This document shows positions 27,102-35,984 of a DNA stretch of 64,000 nt, piece after piece. The notes beneath the pieces were generated by a model, which was not told the origin of the DNA, ran no database searches, and saw only the letters and a program-made list of their open reading frames with translations. The first letter of the stretch is position 1; each line of letters opens with the position of its first letter. Made by a program: the position numbers and the translations under genes. This stretch comes from Nitrospinaceae bacterium. Its GTDB lineage: Bacteria > Nitrospinota > Nitrospinia > Nitrospinales > Nitrospinaceae. The DNA is taken from the NCBI GenBank assembly GCA_029261535.1, contig JAJDBF010000014.1, positions 1-64,000 of the forward strand. The letters are read 5' to 3'.

Positions 27102-28112
27102 ATGACCAACCCCGCTAAAAAAACAGCACCTGAATCGATCGACCACCTGCTTCTCGAAGCCGGGCAACGGGCTCTCAAAATAGAAAGTCAGGCGATAGAA
27201 GACCTGGCGAATCGGCTGGATTCATCATTTATAGAAGTTGTCAACCGGCTGGACCATCTCCTCAGCCAATCCCGTCATCTTGTTATCACCGGAATCGGAA
27301 AGTCTGGCTTGATCGGGGCCAAGATAGCGTCTACCTTTTCCAGCATTGGCTTGCCCACAATTTTCCTGCATGCGGGAGAAGCAAGCCATGGTGACCTGGG
27401 GGTTCTGAAACCCGACGACACCTTGCTGATGATTTCCAACAGCGGGGAGACCGAAGAACTGCTGAAATTGTTGCCCGCGATCAATCGAAGAAAATGCACA
27501 TTGATCGCCATGACAGGAGCACCGCAATCGACACTCGGCAAGCGCGCCCAACTGATACTGGACGTCAGCGTCCGGGAAGAAGCCTGCTCTCTGAACCTGG
27601 TGCCCACGGCAAGCACCACCGCCACTCTGGCTCTGGGCGATGCCCTTGCGATGGCCTTGCTCACAAAAAGAGGATTTCGCCCGGAAGATTTTGCGCAGTT
27701 TCATCCGGGTGGCAGTCTGGGCCGAAAGCTACTGACAACTGTGGAAGATTTGATGCACAGTGGTGAGACCATCCCCACTGTAGCTGGCGATGCAGAGTTT
27801 TTTGCCGTGTTGCACGAGATGAGCTCCAAGCGATTGGGCGCGGCACTGGTCACCGACTCGAAGGGGAGTATCCTTGGAATCATTACCGACGGGGACATCC
27901 GCCGCCTGATTGAAAAAAAGACAGACACGGGCAATCTCAAAGCGGCAGGGTTCATGCACCCATCGCCACGCCATATCGACAAAACGGAATTGGCGGCGAA
28001 GGCCCTGCAAATCATGGAAGAACATCAGATCACAAGCCTCGTGGTGTCGCCGGACGGAATCGCTCTCGATGGGTTTCTTCACCTGCACGATCTTCTTAAA
28101 GCAGGCTTGTGA
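27102..28112 (+). CDS. kdsD: arabinose-5-phosphate isomerase (SIS + two CBS domains)
   Basis: 336 residues. The SIS domain (about 45-185) contains HLVITGIGKSGLIGAKIAST, GEASHGDLGVLKPDDTLLMI, SNSGETEELLKL and LVPTASTTATLALGDALAMA. FHPGGSLGRKLL links to a CBS pair at 215-335. The architecture is that of KdsD/GutQ/KpsF, which makes arabinose 5-phosphate for Kdo and so for LPS. This implies an outer membrane with Kdo-containing LPS. No other kds gene is in the window. Directly upstream of alaS. Confidence 0.93.
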   Translation: MTNPAKKTAPESIDHLLLEAGQRALKIESQAIEDLANRLDSSFIEVVNRLDHLLSQSRHLVITGIGKSGLIGAKIASTFSSIGLPTIFLHAGEASHGDLGVLKPDDTLLMISNSGETEELLKLLPAINRRKCTLIAMTGAPQSTLGKRAQLILDVSVREEACSLNLVPTASTTATLALGDALAMALLTKRGFRPEDFAQFHPGGSLGRKLLTTVEDLMHSGETIPTVAGDAEFFAVLHEMSSKRLGAALVTDSKGSILGIITDGDIRRLIEKKTDTGNLKAAGFMHPSPRHIDKTELAAKALQIMEEHQITSLVVSPDGIALDGFLHLHDLLKAGL

Positions 28113-28138
28113 GTATTGATTCCAACCTGTCCATTAAA

Positions 28139-28167
28139 TTGTAAAGTGAAGACGCTTGGGCTAATAT
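28139..28167 (+). promoter_or_regulatory. candidate alaS promoter
   Basis: TTGTAA (28139-28144), a 17-base spacer, TAATAT (28162-28167). The predicted start is about 25 bases before the alaS ATG. Confidence 0.4.
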
Positions 28168-28198
28168 TATTCCCCTTTAAAAACAAAACCCAATCAAC

Positions 28199-30832
28199 AT
28201 GACTGGCGCTGAAATACGGAAAAAATTCCTGGACTACTTTGGGGAACGACAGCACTCGATAAGTTCGAGTGCTCCTCTTGTTCCTCAAAATGACCCCACC
28301 CTGATGTTCACCAACGCGGGGATGGTCCAATTTAAAAATGTCTTCCTGGGTCAGGAGAAACCGGCCCACGTGAGAACGGTCACTGTGCAAAAATGTGTTC
28401 GGGCCGGAGGCAAACACAACGACCTCGAGATGGTGGGTCGCACCGCGCGCCACCATACCTTTTTTGAAATGCTGGGAAATTTTTCCTTCGGCGATTATTT
28501 CAAGGAAGAAGCCATTGCCTTTGCCTGGGAGTTTTTGACAAAAGACATGGGCCTTTCCGCAGACCGTTTATACGTTTCCGTATTTGAAGACGATGATGAT
28601 GCCTACCAGATATGGGAATCTTCCATGGGCCTGCCCAAGGAACGAATTTGCCGAATGGGAGAAAAAGATAATTTCTGGTCCATGGGCCCCACCGGCCCCT
28701 GTGGTCCGTGCTCAGAAATTTACATCGACCAGGGAGAGGCTCTTGGGTGTGGCAAGCCGGACTGCGCCGTTGGCTGTGAATGCGACCGCTATCTGGAAAT
28801 CTGGAACCTCGTGTTCATGCAATTCGACCGCGATGATGCCGGAAAACTGTCGCCTCTCCCCAAACCCTGCATCGATACCGGCATGGGGCTCGAGCGTCTG
28901 ACAGCCGTCGTTCAGAATCAGCCAAGCAATTACGACTGCGACCTGATCATGGGGATCATCAACACCATTGCCAGGGTCACCGAAACTGCCTACGAATCGA
29001 AACTGGAAAGCGGTGTCTCCCAAAGGGTTATCGCCGACCACGCGCGATCGACCGCCTTCCTGATTTCTGATGGAGTTCTTCCATCCAACGAAGGCCGGGG
29101 CTACGTGCTTCGGAGAATCATGCGTCGGGCCCTCAGACACGGTAGATTGCTGGGTCAGGAAAAACTGTTTTTCTATAAAATCACCGATGAAGTGGTTTCG
29201 GAATTCAGCACGGCGTATCCTGAACTGGAAAGCAACCGGGAGTTTATTCAAAAAGTCGTTCGCCACGAAGAAGAGGGCTTCATCAATACCCTCACTTATG
29301 GCACTCAGATGCTGGACGATATTCTCTCGCGCATGAAGAAGGAAAACATCACCACCATCCCCGGTACAGAAATTTTCAAACTGTACGACACCTTTGGATT
29401 TCCCGTTGACCTGGTTGAGGAGACCGCAAAGGATACCGGCACAAAGCTCGACATGGAAGGTTTCAACCGAGCCATGCAGGAACAGAAAACCAAAGCCATG
29501 GCTTCATGGAAAGGGTCAGGAGAAAAAACAATTGCCCCGATTTACAATCAGATTCTGGAGGAAAACGGTCCGACCCGCTTCCTCGGTTATGAAGGCACCC
29601 GCCATGATGGACGCGTGATCGCCATCCTTTCCAAGGAAAAAGAAATTGGAGAACTCTCCGCCGGTGATGAAGGCGAGCTGTTGTTTGACCAGACTCCTTT
29701 CTATGGAGAATCCGGCGGCCAGGTGGGAGACAGTGGTCAAGCCATCAATGATGGACTTTATGTCGATGTCCTCGACTCGACGAAACCAGTTTCCCAGTTG
29801 ATCACACACAAGGTCAAGGTCAAACAGGGAAGCGTGAGACTGGGAGATATCCTTCACCTTCAAGTCAGTCAAGAGAGGCGGTCCAGTATCATGTATAACC
29901 ACACCGCCACTCATCTTTTACACGCCGCATTAAAAGAATCCCTTGGTGCTCATATCAAACAGGCGGGGTCGCAGGTAGGACCGGACAAACTGCGTTTTGA
30001 TTTCACGCATTTTACTCCGCTCACCCAGCAAGAGCGTTTGCGCCTGGAAGATGTGGTCAATGATAAAATCCGAAAAAATATTCCTCTACATAAAGAGGAA
30101 ATGGCTATCGAACAAGCTATCGAGGGCGGGGCCGTCGCCCTGTTTGGCGAAAAATATGGTGATCGGGTACGGGTGGTGGATGTCCCCGGATTCAGCAAGG
30201 AGCTCTGTGGCGGAACACACGTCAACGCTACCGGTGATATTGGGTTCTTCCGCATAATCCAGGAAACAGGCATAGCCTCGGGAGTACGTAGAATAGAAGC
30301 AATCACCGGATCGGCCTCCTATGACCGCATTCAAAAAGAGAATCAGGATTTAACGTCTATCCGCGCGCTCCTCAAGGCACCGCAAGACGAAGAGTTGAGT
30401 CGGCTGGAGAAACTCCTGACCAGACAAAAAGAATTGGAAAAAGAAATCTCTTCCTTAAAAGAAAAACTGGTCAGTGGAAAAAACTCCGGCGGTGGAATTC
30501 TCGATGGCCTTGAGAAAATAGGCGATGTTTCCCTGCTGGTCAAAAAACTGGATGGGGTGGATGCTAAAACCCTGCGTGGCTTTATCGACAACGCCAAGGA
30601 ACAAATAAAATCCGGAGTGGTTGTCGCCGGAGGTGTGGACAATGGCAAAGTCATTTTAGCCGCCGGCGTCACCAAAGACCTGACCAAAGACCATCACGCT
30701 GGAAATATTCTGAAAAATATTTCTGCCATCGTTGGAGGCAGTGGCGGCGGCAGGCCGGATATGGCACAAGCCGGAGGCAATCTTCCGGAAAAACTGGATG
30801 AAGCATTGGAGGCGGTTAAGAAACTGCTATAG
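28199..30832 (+). CDS. alaS: alanyl-tRNA synthetase
   Basis: 877 residues, full length. It opens MTGAEIRKKFLDYFGERQHS. The class II catalytic core has NDPTLMFTNAGMVQFKNVFL, TARHHTFFEMLGNFSFGDYF and GTGMGLERL-like GMGLERL. The editing domain has HTATHLLHAAL and CGGTHV, the zinc ligands used to clear mischarged tRNA. A C-terminal DHHA1 domain ends in GGSGGGRPDMAQAGG. It charges tRNA-Ala. The NHLP-like gene starts 36 bases downstream and may be on the same transcript. Confidence 0.98.
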   Translation: MTGAEIRKKFLDYFGERQHSISSSAPLVPQNDPTLMFTNAGMVQFKNVFLGQEKPAHVRTVTVQKCVRAGGKHNDLEMVGRTARHHTFFEMLGNFSFGDYFKEEAIAFAWEFLTKDMGLSADRLYVSVFEDDDDAYQIWESSMGLPKERICRMGEKDNFWSMGPTGPCGPCSEIYIDQGEALGCGKPDCAVGCECDRYLEIWNLVFMQFDRDDAGKLSPLPKPCIDTGMGLERLTAVVQNQPSNYDCDLIMGIINTIARVTETAYESKLESGVSQRVIADHARSTAFLISDGVLPSNEGRGYVLRRIMRRALRHGRLLGQEKLFFYKITDEVVSEFSTAYPELESNREFIQKVVRHEEEGFINTLTYGTQMLDDILSRMKKENITTIPGTEIFKLYDTFGFPVDLVEETAKDTGTKLDMEGFNRAMQEQKTKAMASWKGSGEKTIAPIYNQILEENGPTRFLGYEGTRHDGRVIAILSKEKEIGELSAGDEGELLFDQTPFYGESGGQVGDSGQAINDGLYVDVLDSTKPVSQLITHKVKVKQGSVRLGDILHLQVSQERRSSIMYNHTATHLLHAALKESLGAHIKQAGSQVGPDKLRFDFTHFTPLTQQERLRLEDVVNDKIRKNIPLHKEEMAIEQAIEGGAVALFGEKYGDRVRVVDVPGFSKELCGGTHVNATGDIGFFRIIQETGIASGVRRIEAITGSASYDRIQKENQDLTSIRALLKAPQDEELSRLEKLLTRQKELEKEISSLKEKLVSGKNSGGGILDGLEKIGDVSLLVKKLDGVDAKTLRGFIDNAKEQIKSGVVVAGGVDNGKVILAAGVTKDLTKDHHAGNILKNISAIVGGSGGGRPDMAQAGGNLPEKLDEALEAVKKLL

Positions 30833-30868
30833 TCATTCAATAATCGAACTTTTATCTTCAGGGGATTA

Positions 30869-31201
30869 ATGAAAAACGTACGGAAACTGGAACTGCTTGA
30901 AAAATGGAAAAAAGTCGCAACCAAGGCCGTCACGGATGACCTGTTCAAAGAGAAACTGGTGAAAGACCCCATCAAAATGATGGCTGAATTTGACCTTATG
31001 ATACCCGATGAAATTGAAGTCCTCGTAGGCCACGCCAACACCATCACGTTGGTGACACCAAAAGACGCGTCCGAAAACCTGACATCAGAAATAAAATGGT
31101 GGCGGATTCGGCTGAACGTGATTGAAGAGTTCGGGCAGGATGAACGCGGGGGCGATGGGGCTGTCGCGGGTCCAAAATCAGACGAAGACGAAGACGTTTA
31201 A
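30869..31201 (+). CDS. NHLP (nitrile-hydratase-leader)-like small protein
   Basis: 110 residues. Residues 13-65 (TDDLFKEKLVKDPIKMMAEF, DLMIPDEIEVLVGHANTITL, VTP) follow the pattern of the nitrile hydratase alpha-derived leader family: D.xF...L..DP...L.E....IP..++V.V....T..LV.P. In that family the domain is either part of nitrile hydratase or the leader of a modified peptide. The remaining 45 residues hold WWRIRLNVIEEFG, a GG in DERGGDGAVAG and an acidic end. Ribosome site AGGGG close to the ATG. No peptide-maturation gene lies in the window. The family call is from pattern only. Confidence 0.6.
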   Translation: MKNVRKLELLEKWKKVATKAVTDDLFKEKLVKDPIKMMAEFDLMIPDEIEVLVGHANTITLVTPKDASENLTSEIKWWRIRLNVIEEFGQDERGGDGAVAGPKSDEDEDV

Positions 31202-31322
31202 CACCGGGGCAAAGCCAACAAGCTAAACTTCTTTTCGAGTGGTGAATCGATTTAGAAATCGGCAACAGGCACTTTCAAAGCCTTAAATAAAATATGCTAT
31301 AGTTTGCCCATAGAAACTGCAC

Positions 31323-31396
31323 GCGCCCGTAGCTCAGCTGGATAGACTGTCGGATTCCGGTTCCGAAGGTCGCAGGTTCGACTCCTGCCGGGCGCA
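31323..31396 (+). tRNA. tRNA-Arg (CCG)
   Basis: 74 bases. Acceptor GCGCCCG (31323-31329) pairs with CGGGCGC (31389-31395); discriminator A. Anticodon stem TCGGA/TCCGA encloses the loop TTCCGGT with anticodon CCG at 31357-31359. The T arm is CGCAGGTTCGACTCCTGCC. CCA is not encoded, unlike the initiator tRNA at 15887. An extended -10 TGCTATAGT lies at 31295-31303. Confidence 0.95.
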
Positions 31397-31917
31397 CTTT
31401 TAAAATAATGGGTTAGTTAACGCTCTCTTTTTCTAAAAATCTATTTCTCTATATAGCCCCAATAGCCCCACCAAAAACAAGTTAACCAAGTGAAAATTAC
31501 AACCAGAAGGTCAAGAGTTCAACTGCGCGAATCATGCACCAATGTTTTAATCTTTAGTCCTCCCTGATCAGCCCTCGAAATTAGCCGCTTAATCTATCTT
31601 GAAAATAGAGGGGCAGTAAAGAGAGTCATAAAACGCAGATGCTGGAACTCCGGCAGGATATCGTGCAAAATTCGACTTCGCCCGTAACGAATTATGAGGA
31701 TGGATTTTAAGAAAATCCCCTTAACCTGGCTAATTCCAAACAAATTCCTGCTGTTTTTGCTGGTAGGGACCGTGCTATAATCCCTTGTGCTGAAACAGGT
31801 TAACCCGGAAACAGAGCACCATGGCGGTCACTTGGGTTGTTTGAATTCCGGGGCAATTGCCGTATAATCCAAGTTTTGTTTTGAACATGACATCAACCCT
31901 TTTTTAAATCTCGGGTT
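31397..31917. other. 521-bp intergenic region between tRNA-Arg and cysK
   Basis: No convincing gene. It holds a good promoter near the right end (31841-31868) and another TATAAT at 31776-31781 without a clear -35. A 28-codon hydrophobic frame at 31694-31780 is considered and rejected. The rest is featureless to me. Confidence 0.5.
31841..31868 (+). promoter_or_regulatory. candidate promoter of the cysK-thrC-cysO-cysM cluster
   Basis: TTGAAT (31841-31846), 16 bases, perfect TATAAT (31863-31868). The start would be near 31875, leaving a leader of about 43 bases before the cysK TTG. Confidence 0.5.
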
Positions 31918-32850
31918 TTGGAAAAATCTAAAGAAAAAGCCGACACTGCAATTGAACTGATTGGAGAAACTCCTCTGGTCAAGCTGGGCAAACTTGTGCC
32001 TTCAAACGGGGCTCAAATTTTCGCCAAGATTGAATCACGCAATCCGGGCGGAAGTGTTAAAGACCGCATTGCCCTGGCGATGATTGAGGATGCCGAACGC
32101 ACGGGTAAATTGTCGCCGGGGGCCACCATCATTGAACCCACCAGCGGCAACACAGGCATTGGCCTGGCGTTGGTCGGTGCCGTCCGCGGATACAAGGTGG
32201 TTCTCGTCATGTCGGAAAATATGAGCGAGGAAAGACGCGCCATACTGGAATCCTTTGGTGCCCAATGCGAATTGAGTCGCGCCGAATTTGGAATGCAGGG
32301 AACCATTGAACGTGCCGAAGAATTGCTGGCGGAAAATCCTGACTGGTACATGCCGCAACAGTTTAATAACCCGGCCAACCCTGAGGTCCACCGAAAAACC
32401 ACCGGGCCTGAAATCATTTCGGCCATGGAAGATGAAAAAGTGGATGCCTTCATTGCCGGCATCGGCACCGGCGGTACCATCACCGGAACTGGCGAGGCTT
32501 TGAAGGCGCATTACGGGGACACTAAGATAATTGGCGTGGAGCCTCTGACCTCTGCCGTGTTATCCGGCAATCCACCGGGTCCGCATAAAATCCAGGGGAT
32601 TGGTGCCGGGTTCAAACCCAAAGTTTTAAATCTCGAGATTCTGGACGATCTGCGTCCGATCTCGGACGAAGAAGCTTTCGATTTCACACGACGTCTCGCC
32701 ACACAGGAAGGCCTGTTGGTCGGGATCAGTTCCGGAGCGGCCATGGCCGCGGCTTACAAAGTTGCGGAGGAAATGGGTGCCGGAAAAAACGTGGTGGTTA
32801 TTCTGCCAGATACTGGAGAACGATACTTCAGTTTTTATCAATACTTTTAA
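31918..32850 (+). CDS. cysK: cysteine synthase (O-acetylserine sulfhydrylase)
   Basis: 310 residues, usual CysK length. The PLP lysine is K48 in ESRNPGGSVKDRIA. The substrate loop is EPTSGNTGIGLAL, the PLP phosphate loop GIGTGGTITGTGEAL, and the C-terminal signature GLLVGISSGAAMAA then VVILPDTGERYFS. It makes cysteine from O-acetylserine and sulfide in the cytoplasm. Start is TTG, with only a weak GGG upstream; an ATG at 31887 opens a frame that stops after six codons. A second, different synthase lies three genes downstream. Confidence 0.95.
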   Translation: MEKSKEKADTAIELIGETPLVKLGKLVPSNGAQIFAKIESRNPGGSVKDRIALAMIEDAERTGKLSPGATIIEPTSGNTGIGLALVGAVRGYKVVLVMSENMSEERRAILESFGAQCELSRAEFGMQGTIERAEELLAENPDWYMPQQFNNPANPEVHRKTTGPEIISAMEDEKVDAFIAGIGTGGTITGTGEALKAHYGDTKIIGVEPLTSAVLSGNPPGPHKIQGIGAGFKPKVLNLEILDDLRPISDEEAFDFTRRLATQEGLLVGISSGAAMAAAYKVAEEMGAGKNVVVILPDTGERYFSFYQYF

Positions 32851-32951
32851 GGGATCTCGGTAATCTTTGGGCAGTGTCTGCACCTGCCACTCGCTTTAAA
32901 CGAGTCCAGGCGAACAGCCTGTCAGGTTCCTTTTTGTTAGAGGCTAATTGA

Positions 32952-34190
32952 ATGAGTTTTGTTAAAGGATTACGTTGCAAGGAATGCGGCAAGGGCTACG
33001 AAAAACTTCCCGTGCATGTTTGTGAATACTGTTTCGGCCCACTTGAGGTTGATTACGACTATGAAGCAATTCAAAAAGTCGTTAGTAGAAAATCCATACA
33101 GGACGGCCCGCCTTCAATGTGGCGATACCGCCCCTTCATGCCAATCGACGGTGACCCGAAAGTCGGTTTGAACACTGGCTACACCCCCCTCATCCGCGCA
33201 AAAAACCTTGGCAAGGCACTGGGTCTGAAAGAACTGTATATAAAAAACGACTCGGTCAACCACCCAACTTTTTCCTTTAAGGATCGCGTGGTGGCGGTGG
33301 CAGTCACCAAGGCAATCGAGATGGGTTTCGACACGTTATCCTGCGCCTCCACCGGTAACCTGGCAAACTCAGTGGCGGCACACGCGGCAGAAGCCGGGCT
33401 CAAGAGTTGCATCTTTATTCCGGATGGACTTGAATCCGGAAAAATCCTGGGCACCCTCATTTACGGTAGCAAACTCATTGCCGTCAATGGCAGTTATGAC
33501 GATGTCAACCGGCTGTGCAGTGAGGTCGCGGCAACACACAACTGGGCCTTTGTGAATATCAACATCAGACCTTACTACGGAGACGGATCCAAATCCTACG
33601 GCTATGAAATCGCCGAACAACTGGGCTGGAAAACTCCGGACAACGTTGTGGTGCCGGTCGCTGGCAGTTCTCTCATTACAAAAATCTGGCGTGCCTTCAA
33701 CGAGTTTAAAGACCTCGGTCTGATTGACAAGGTCACCAGTAAAATTTTTGCGGCACAGGCAACCGGGTGTTCACCAGTGACCACCGCCATTAAAAACGGA
33801 TCGGAAATGATCACGCCCGTCAAACCCAACACCATCGCCAAGTCGATTGCCATCGGCAACCCGGCGGACGGTTATTACGGCATCAAGACCACCAAAATAA
33901 GCGGTGGCTGGGGTGAAGATATTAACGATGAGGAAGTCGTCGAAGGCATGCGGCTTCTGGCTGAAACAGAAGGTGTCTTTACCGAGACAGCTGGCGGGGT
34001 TACCGTTGGAGTCACCAAAAAATTAATCGAACAGGGCCGGATCAAGCCGGACGAATCCACCGTCATCTGCATCACTGGCAATGGCCTGAAGACGCTTGAA
34101 GCTCTCGAAGGCCAGTTTGAAATGCCTACAGTCATTCAACCCAATTTAAAAGAATTTGAAGAACATTATTCCAGCCATGTGGCGGTTTGA
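32952..34190 (+). CDS. thrC: threonine synthase with N-terminal zinc ribbon
   Basis: 412 residues. A rubredoxin-like ribbon has C9/C12 (CKEC) and C24/C27 (CEYC). The fold-type II PLP domain follows with GYTPLIRAKNLGKALGL, the PLP lysine K110 in HPTFSFKDRVV, ASTGNLANSVAAHAAEAGL, and EGVFTETAGGVTVGVTKKL. It converts O-phosphohomoserine to threonine. Placement between cysK and a sulfur-carrier gene is notable; the protein looks like ordinary ThrC. A stem near 32912-32930 followed by CTTTTTG might attenuate read-through from cysK. Confidence 0.93.
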   Translation: MSFVKGLRCKECGKGYEKLPVHVCEYCFGPLEVDYDYEAIQKVVSRKSIQDGPPSMWRYRPFMPIDGDPKVGLNTGYTPLIRAKNLGKALGLKELYIKNDSVNHPTFSFKDRVVAVAVTKAIEMGFDTLSCASTGNLANSVAAHAAEAGLKSCIFIPDGLESGKILGTLIYGSKLIAVNGSYDDVNRLCSEVAATHNWAFVNINIRPYYGDGSKSYGYEIAEQLGWKTPDNVVVPVAGSSLITKIWRAFNEFKDLGLIDKVTSKIFAAQATGCSPVTTAIKNGSEMITPVKPNTIAKSIAIGNPADGYYGIKTTKISGGWGEDINDEEVVEGMRLLAETEGVFTETAGGVTVGVTKKLIEQGRIKPDESTVICITGNGLKTLEALEGQFEMPTVIQPNLKEFEEHYSSHVAV

Positions 34191-34204
34191 AGGAGAGAAT
34201 AGAA

Positions 34205-34486
34205 ATGGCAGTTAAAGTAAGAATTCCCACCCCTCTGATGAAGTTGACCAACAACCAGGCCGAAGTTGAGGCCGAGGGAGTAACTATTGAGGAAATGTTC
34301 AACAACCTTGAGTCCCAGTTTGGCGGAATCAAGGAACGCATCTGCGAAGAGAACGGATCGCCACGCCGCTTCATCAACATTTATGTAAATGAAGAAGACA
34401 TCCGCTTTCTTGATGGCGAAAAAACAGCTATCAAGGACGGCGATGAAGTGTCTATCATCCCGGCTATTGCTGGAGGCACACACTAG
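34205..34486 (+). CDS. CysO/ThiS/MoaD-like sulfur-carrier protein, C-terminus GG-TH
   Basis: 93 residues, beta-grasp fold: KVRIPTPLMKLTNNQAEVEA, VTIEEMFNNLESQFGGIKER, RRFINIYVNEEDIRFLDG, then KDGDEVSIIPAIAGGTH. Carriers of this type need a free C-terminal Gly-Gly to form a thiocarboxylate. Here Thr-His follows, so a JAMM/Mec-type protease would have to trim it, as for some CysO/HcyS/QbsE-like carriers. No such protease is in the window. The ATG at 34205 with AAGGAG upstream is chosen; the longer frame from 34187 starts before that site. It lies between thrC and a CysM-like gene. Confidence 0.85.
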   Translation: MAVKVRIPTPLMKLTNNQAEVEAEGVTIEEMFNNLESQFGGIKERICEENGSPRRFINIYVNEEDIRFLDGEKTAIKDGDEVSIIPAIAGGTH

Positions 34487-34572
34487 CCCAGCAAATTTTG
34501 GAAATAACTGGTTTTTTCGGAACGGCCGACTAAATCAAACTTTTTGGAACTTTCGACTGTTACCACCGTCTA

Positions 34573-35616
34573 ATGAATATGTCAAAATCAAAAATCGAAA
34601 ACATTGAACCTGCCACGATTTCCGGTGCTCAGGAAATCAATGTACCAGCCTGCCCCCTGATCACGAATCAATCGATTCTTGAAAAAATCGGGAACACGCC
34701 GCTCATCAGGATCAACAACCTGACCAAAGACCTGCCCGGTATTGAAATCTATGCCAAGGCGGAATGGAGAAATTCAGGCGGATCGGTAAAATCACGTCCG
34801 GCATTGCAGATGATCGAAGATGCCGAGAAGTCTGGCGCATTGACCAAGGATAAAATCATCCTGGACTCCACCTCTGGCAACACCGGAATCGCCTACGCCC
34901 TGATTGGCAAAATCAAGGGTTACAAGGTCAAACTGGTCATGCCAGGAAATGTTTGCAAGGAACGTAAAGGCTTGATGGCAGATTATTACGGTGCCGAGAT
35001 CGTAACATCGAGTCCTTTTGAAGGCTCGGACGGTGCCATCCTGATGGCGCAGGCAATATACGAATCCGACAAGGAAAAGTATTACATGCCCGACCAGTAC
35101 AACAACGATTCCAACTGGCGAGCTCACTACCTGCACACGGCACAGGAAATCTGGAAGCAGACTGAAGGACGCGTCACTCATTTTTGCGCTGGCATCGGAA
35201 CCGGCGGAACCATCATGGGCAATACACGCGGACTGCGCGAGCTCAACTCCGACATCAAATGCTATGCCATCGAACCTGCTGAGGAGTTGCACGGACTCGA
35301 AGGACTGAAACACATGGGCTCCTCCATCGTTCCCGGAATTTACGATGAATCTTTTCTCGACGGAAAAATCAGTGTCAGCACAGAGACATCCTACGATATG
35401 GTCGAAACGCTGGAGAAGGAAGAAGGTATTCTGGTCGGGCACTCCAGTGCCGCCGCCATGGTGGGCGCGCTCGACCTCGCTCGAAGAATCAAAAAAGGTG
35501 TCATCGTTACCGTGTTCCCGGATAGTTGCGACACCTGCTATGTGAGCTTCGGAAAATTCAAGGAATACTACGAATCACACGATCAAACGACCTTGCCCAA
35601 ACCAGAAAGTTCCTGA
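34573..35616 (+). CDS. CysM-like cysteine synthase, probably sulfur-carrier dependent
   Basis: 347 residues. An N-terminal extension of about 33 residues precedes ILEKIGNTPLIRINNL. The PLP lysine is K73 in WRNSGGSVKSRPALQM. DSTSGNTGIAYALIG and HFCAGIGTGGTIMGNTRGL follow, then LHGLEGLKHMGSSIVPGIYD, which resembles the matching segment of M. tuberculosis CysM, the enzyme that uses thiocarboxylated CysO with O-phosphoserine. It differs clearly from the cysK in the same cluster. Adjacency to a carrier gene (86-base gap) supports the carrier-dependent route. Donor and substrate are inferred. Confidence 0.85.
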   Translation: MNMSKSKIENIEPATISGAQEINVPACPLITNQSILEKIGNTPLIRINNLTKDLPGIEIYAKAEWRNSGGSVKSRPALQMIEDAEKSGALTKDKIILDSTSGNTGIAYALIGKIKGYKVKLVMPGNVCKERKGLMADYYGAEIVTSSPFEGSDGAILMAQAIYESDKEKYYMPDQYNNDSNWRAHYLHTAQEIWKQTEGRVTHFCAGIGTGGTIMGNTRGLRELNSDIKCYAIEPAEELHGLEGLKHMGSSIVPGIYDESFLDGKISVSTETSYDMVETLEKEEGILVGHSSAAAMVGALDLARRIKKGVIVTVFPDSCDTCYVSFGKFKEYYESHDQTTLPKPESS

Positions 35617-35647
35617 CCCTGTCATTTCACTCCCGCCTCAAAAACAA

Positions 35648-35974
35648 ATGAGCCGATTCGAACGACATCTTTTCATCTGCGTGAATGAACGTAGCGGAGA
35701 CGATCCCCGTGGTTGCTGTACTTCGCGCGGGTCGGTCAAATTGCTAGACTATATGAAAAAACGGGTGCACGAGGCCGGATTAAAAGGCAAGGTGCGGGTG
35801 AATAAAGCCGGGTGCCTCGATGCCTGCGCTCAGGGTCCGGCGATGGTCATCTATCCGGAAGAAGTCTGGTACACCGCAACATCCGAAGAGGACATGGAAG
35901 AAATTTTCCTGGAACATATAAAGCACGGTCGAGTGGTCGAACGATTGCAAAGTCAGTTCCCGCCCAGAAAATAA
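35648..35974 (+). CDS. thioredoxin-like [2Fe-2S] ferredoxin
   Basis: 108 residues. It opens RFERHLFICVNERSGDDPRG then CC, and later VRVNKAGCLDACAQGPAMVI then YPEEVWY. These two Cys-bearing loops define the thioredoxin-fold [2Fe-2S] ferredoxins (Aquifex Fd4/NuoE-like). A charged C-terminus follows. It begins 31 bases after the cysM-like gene and is the last gene of the cluster; it might supply electrons for sulfur reduction, but this is a guess. Confidence 0.9.
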   Translation: MSRFERHLFICVNERSGDDPRGCCTSRGSVKLLDYMKKRVHEAGLKGKVRVNKAGCLDACAQGPAMVIYPEEVWYTATSEEDMEEIFLEHIKHGRVVERLQSQFPPRK

Positions 35975-35984
35975 TCCCCCGGCA

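Noticed and set aside
31694-31780. 28-codon hydrophobic frame before cysK
   Set aside because: It looks like a small membrane peptide, but there is no spaced ribosome site and it runs into a TATAAT; too short to support.
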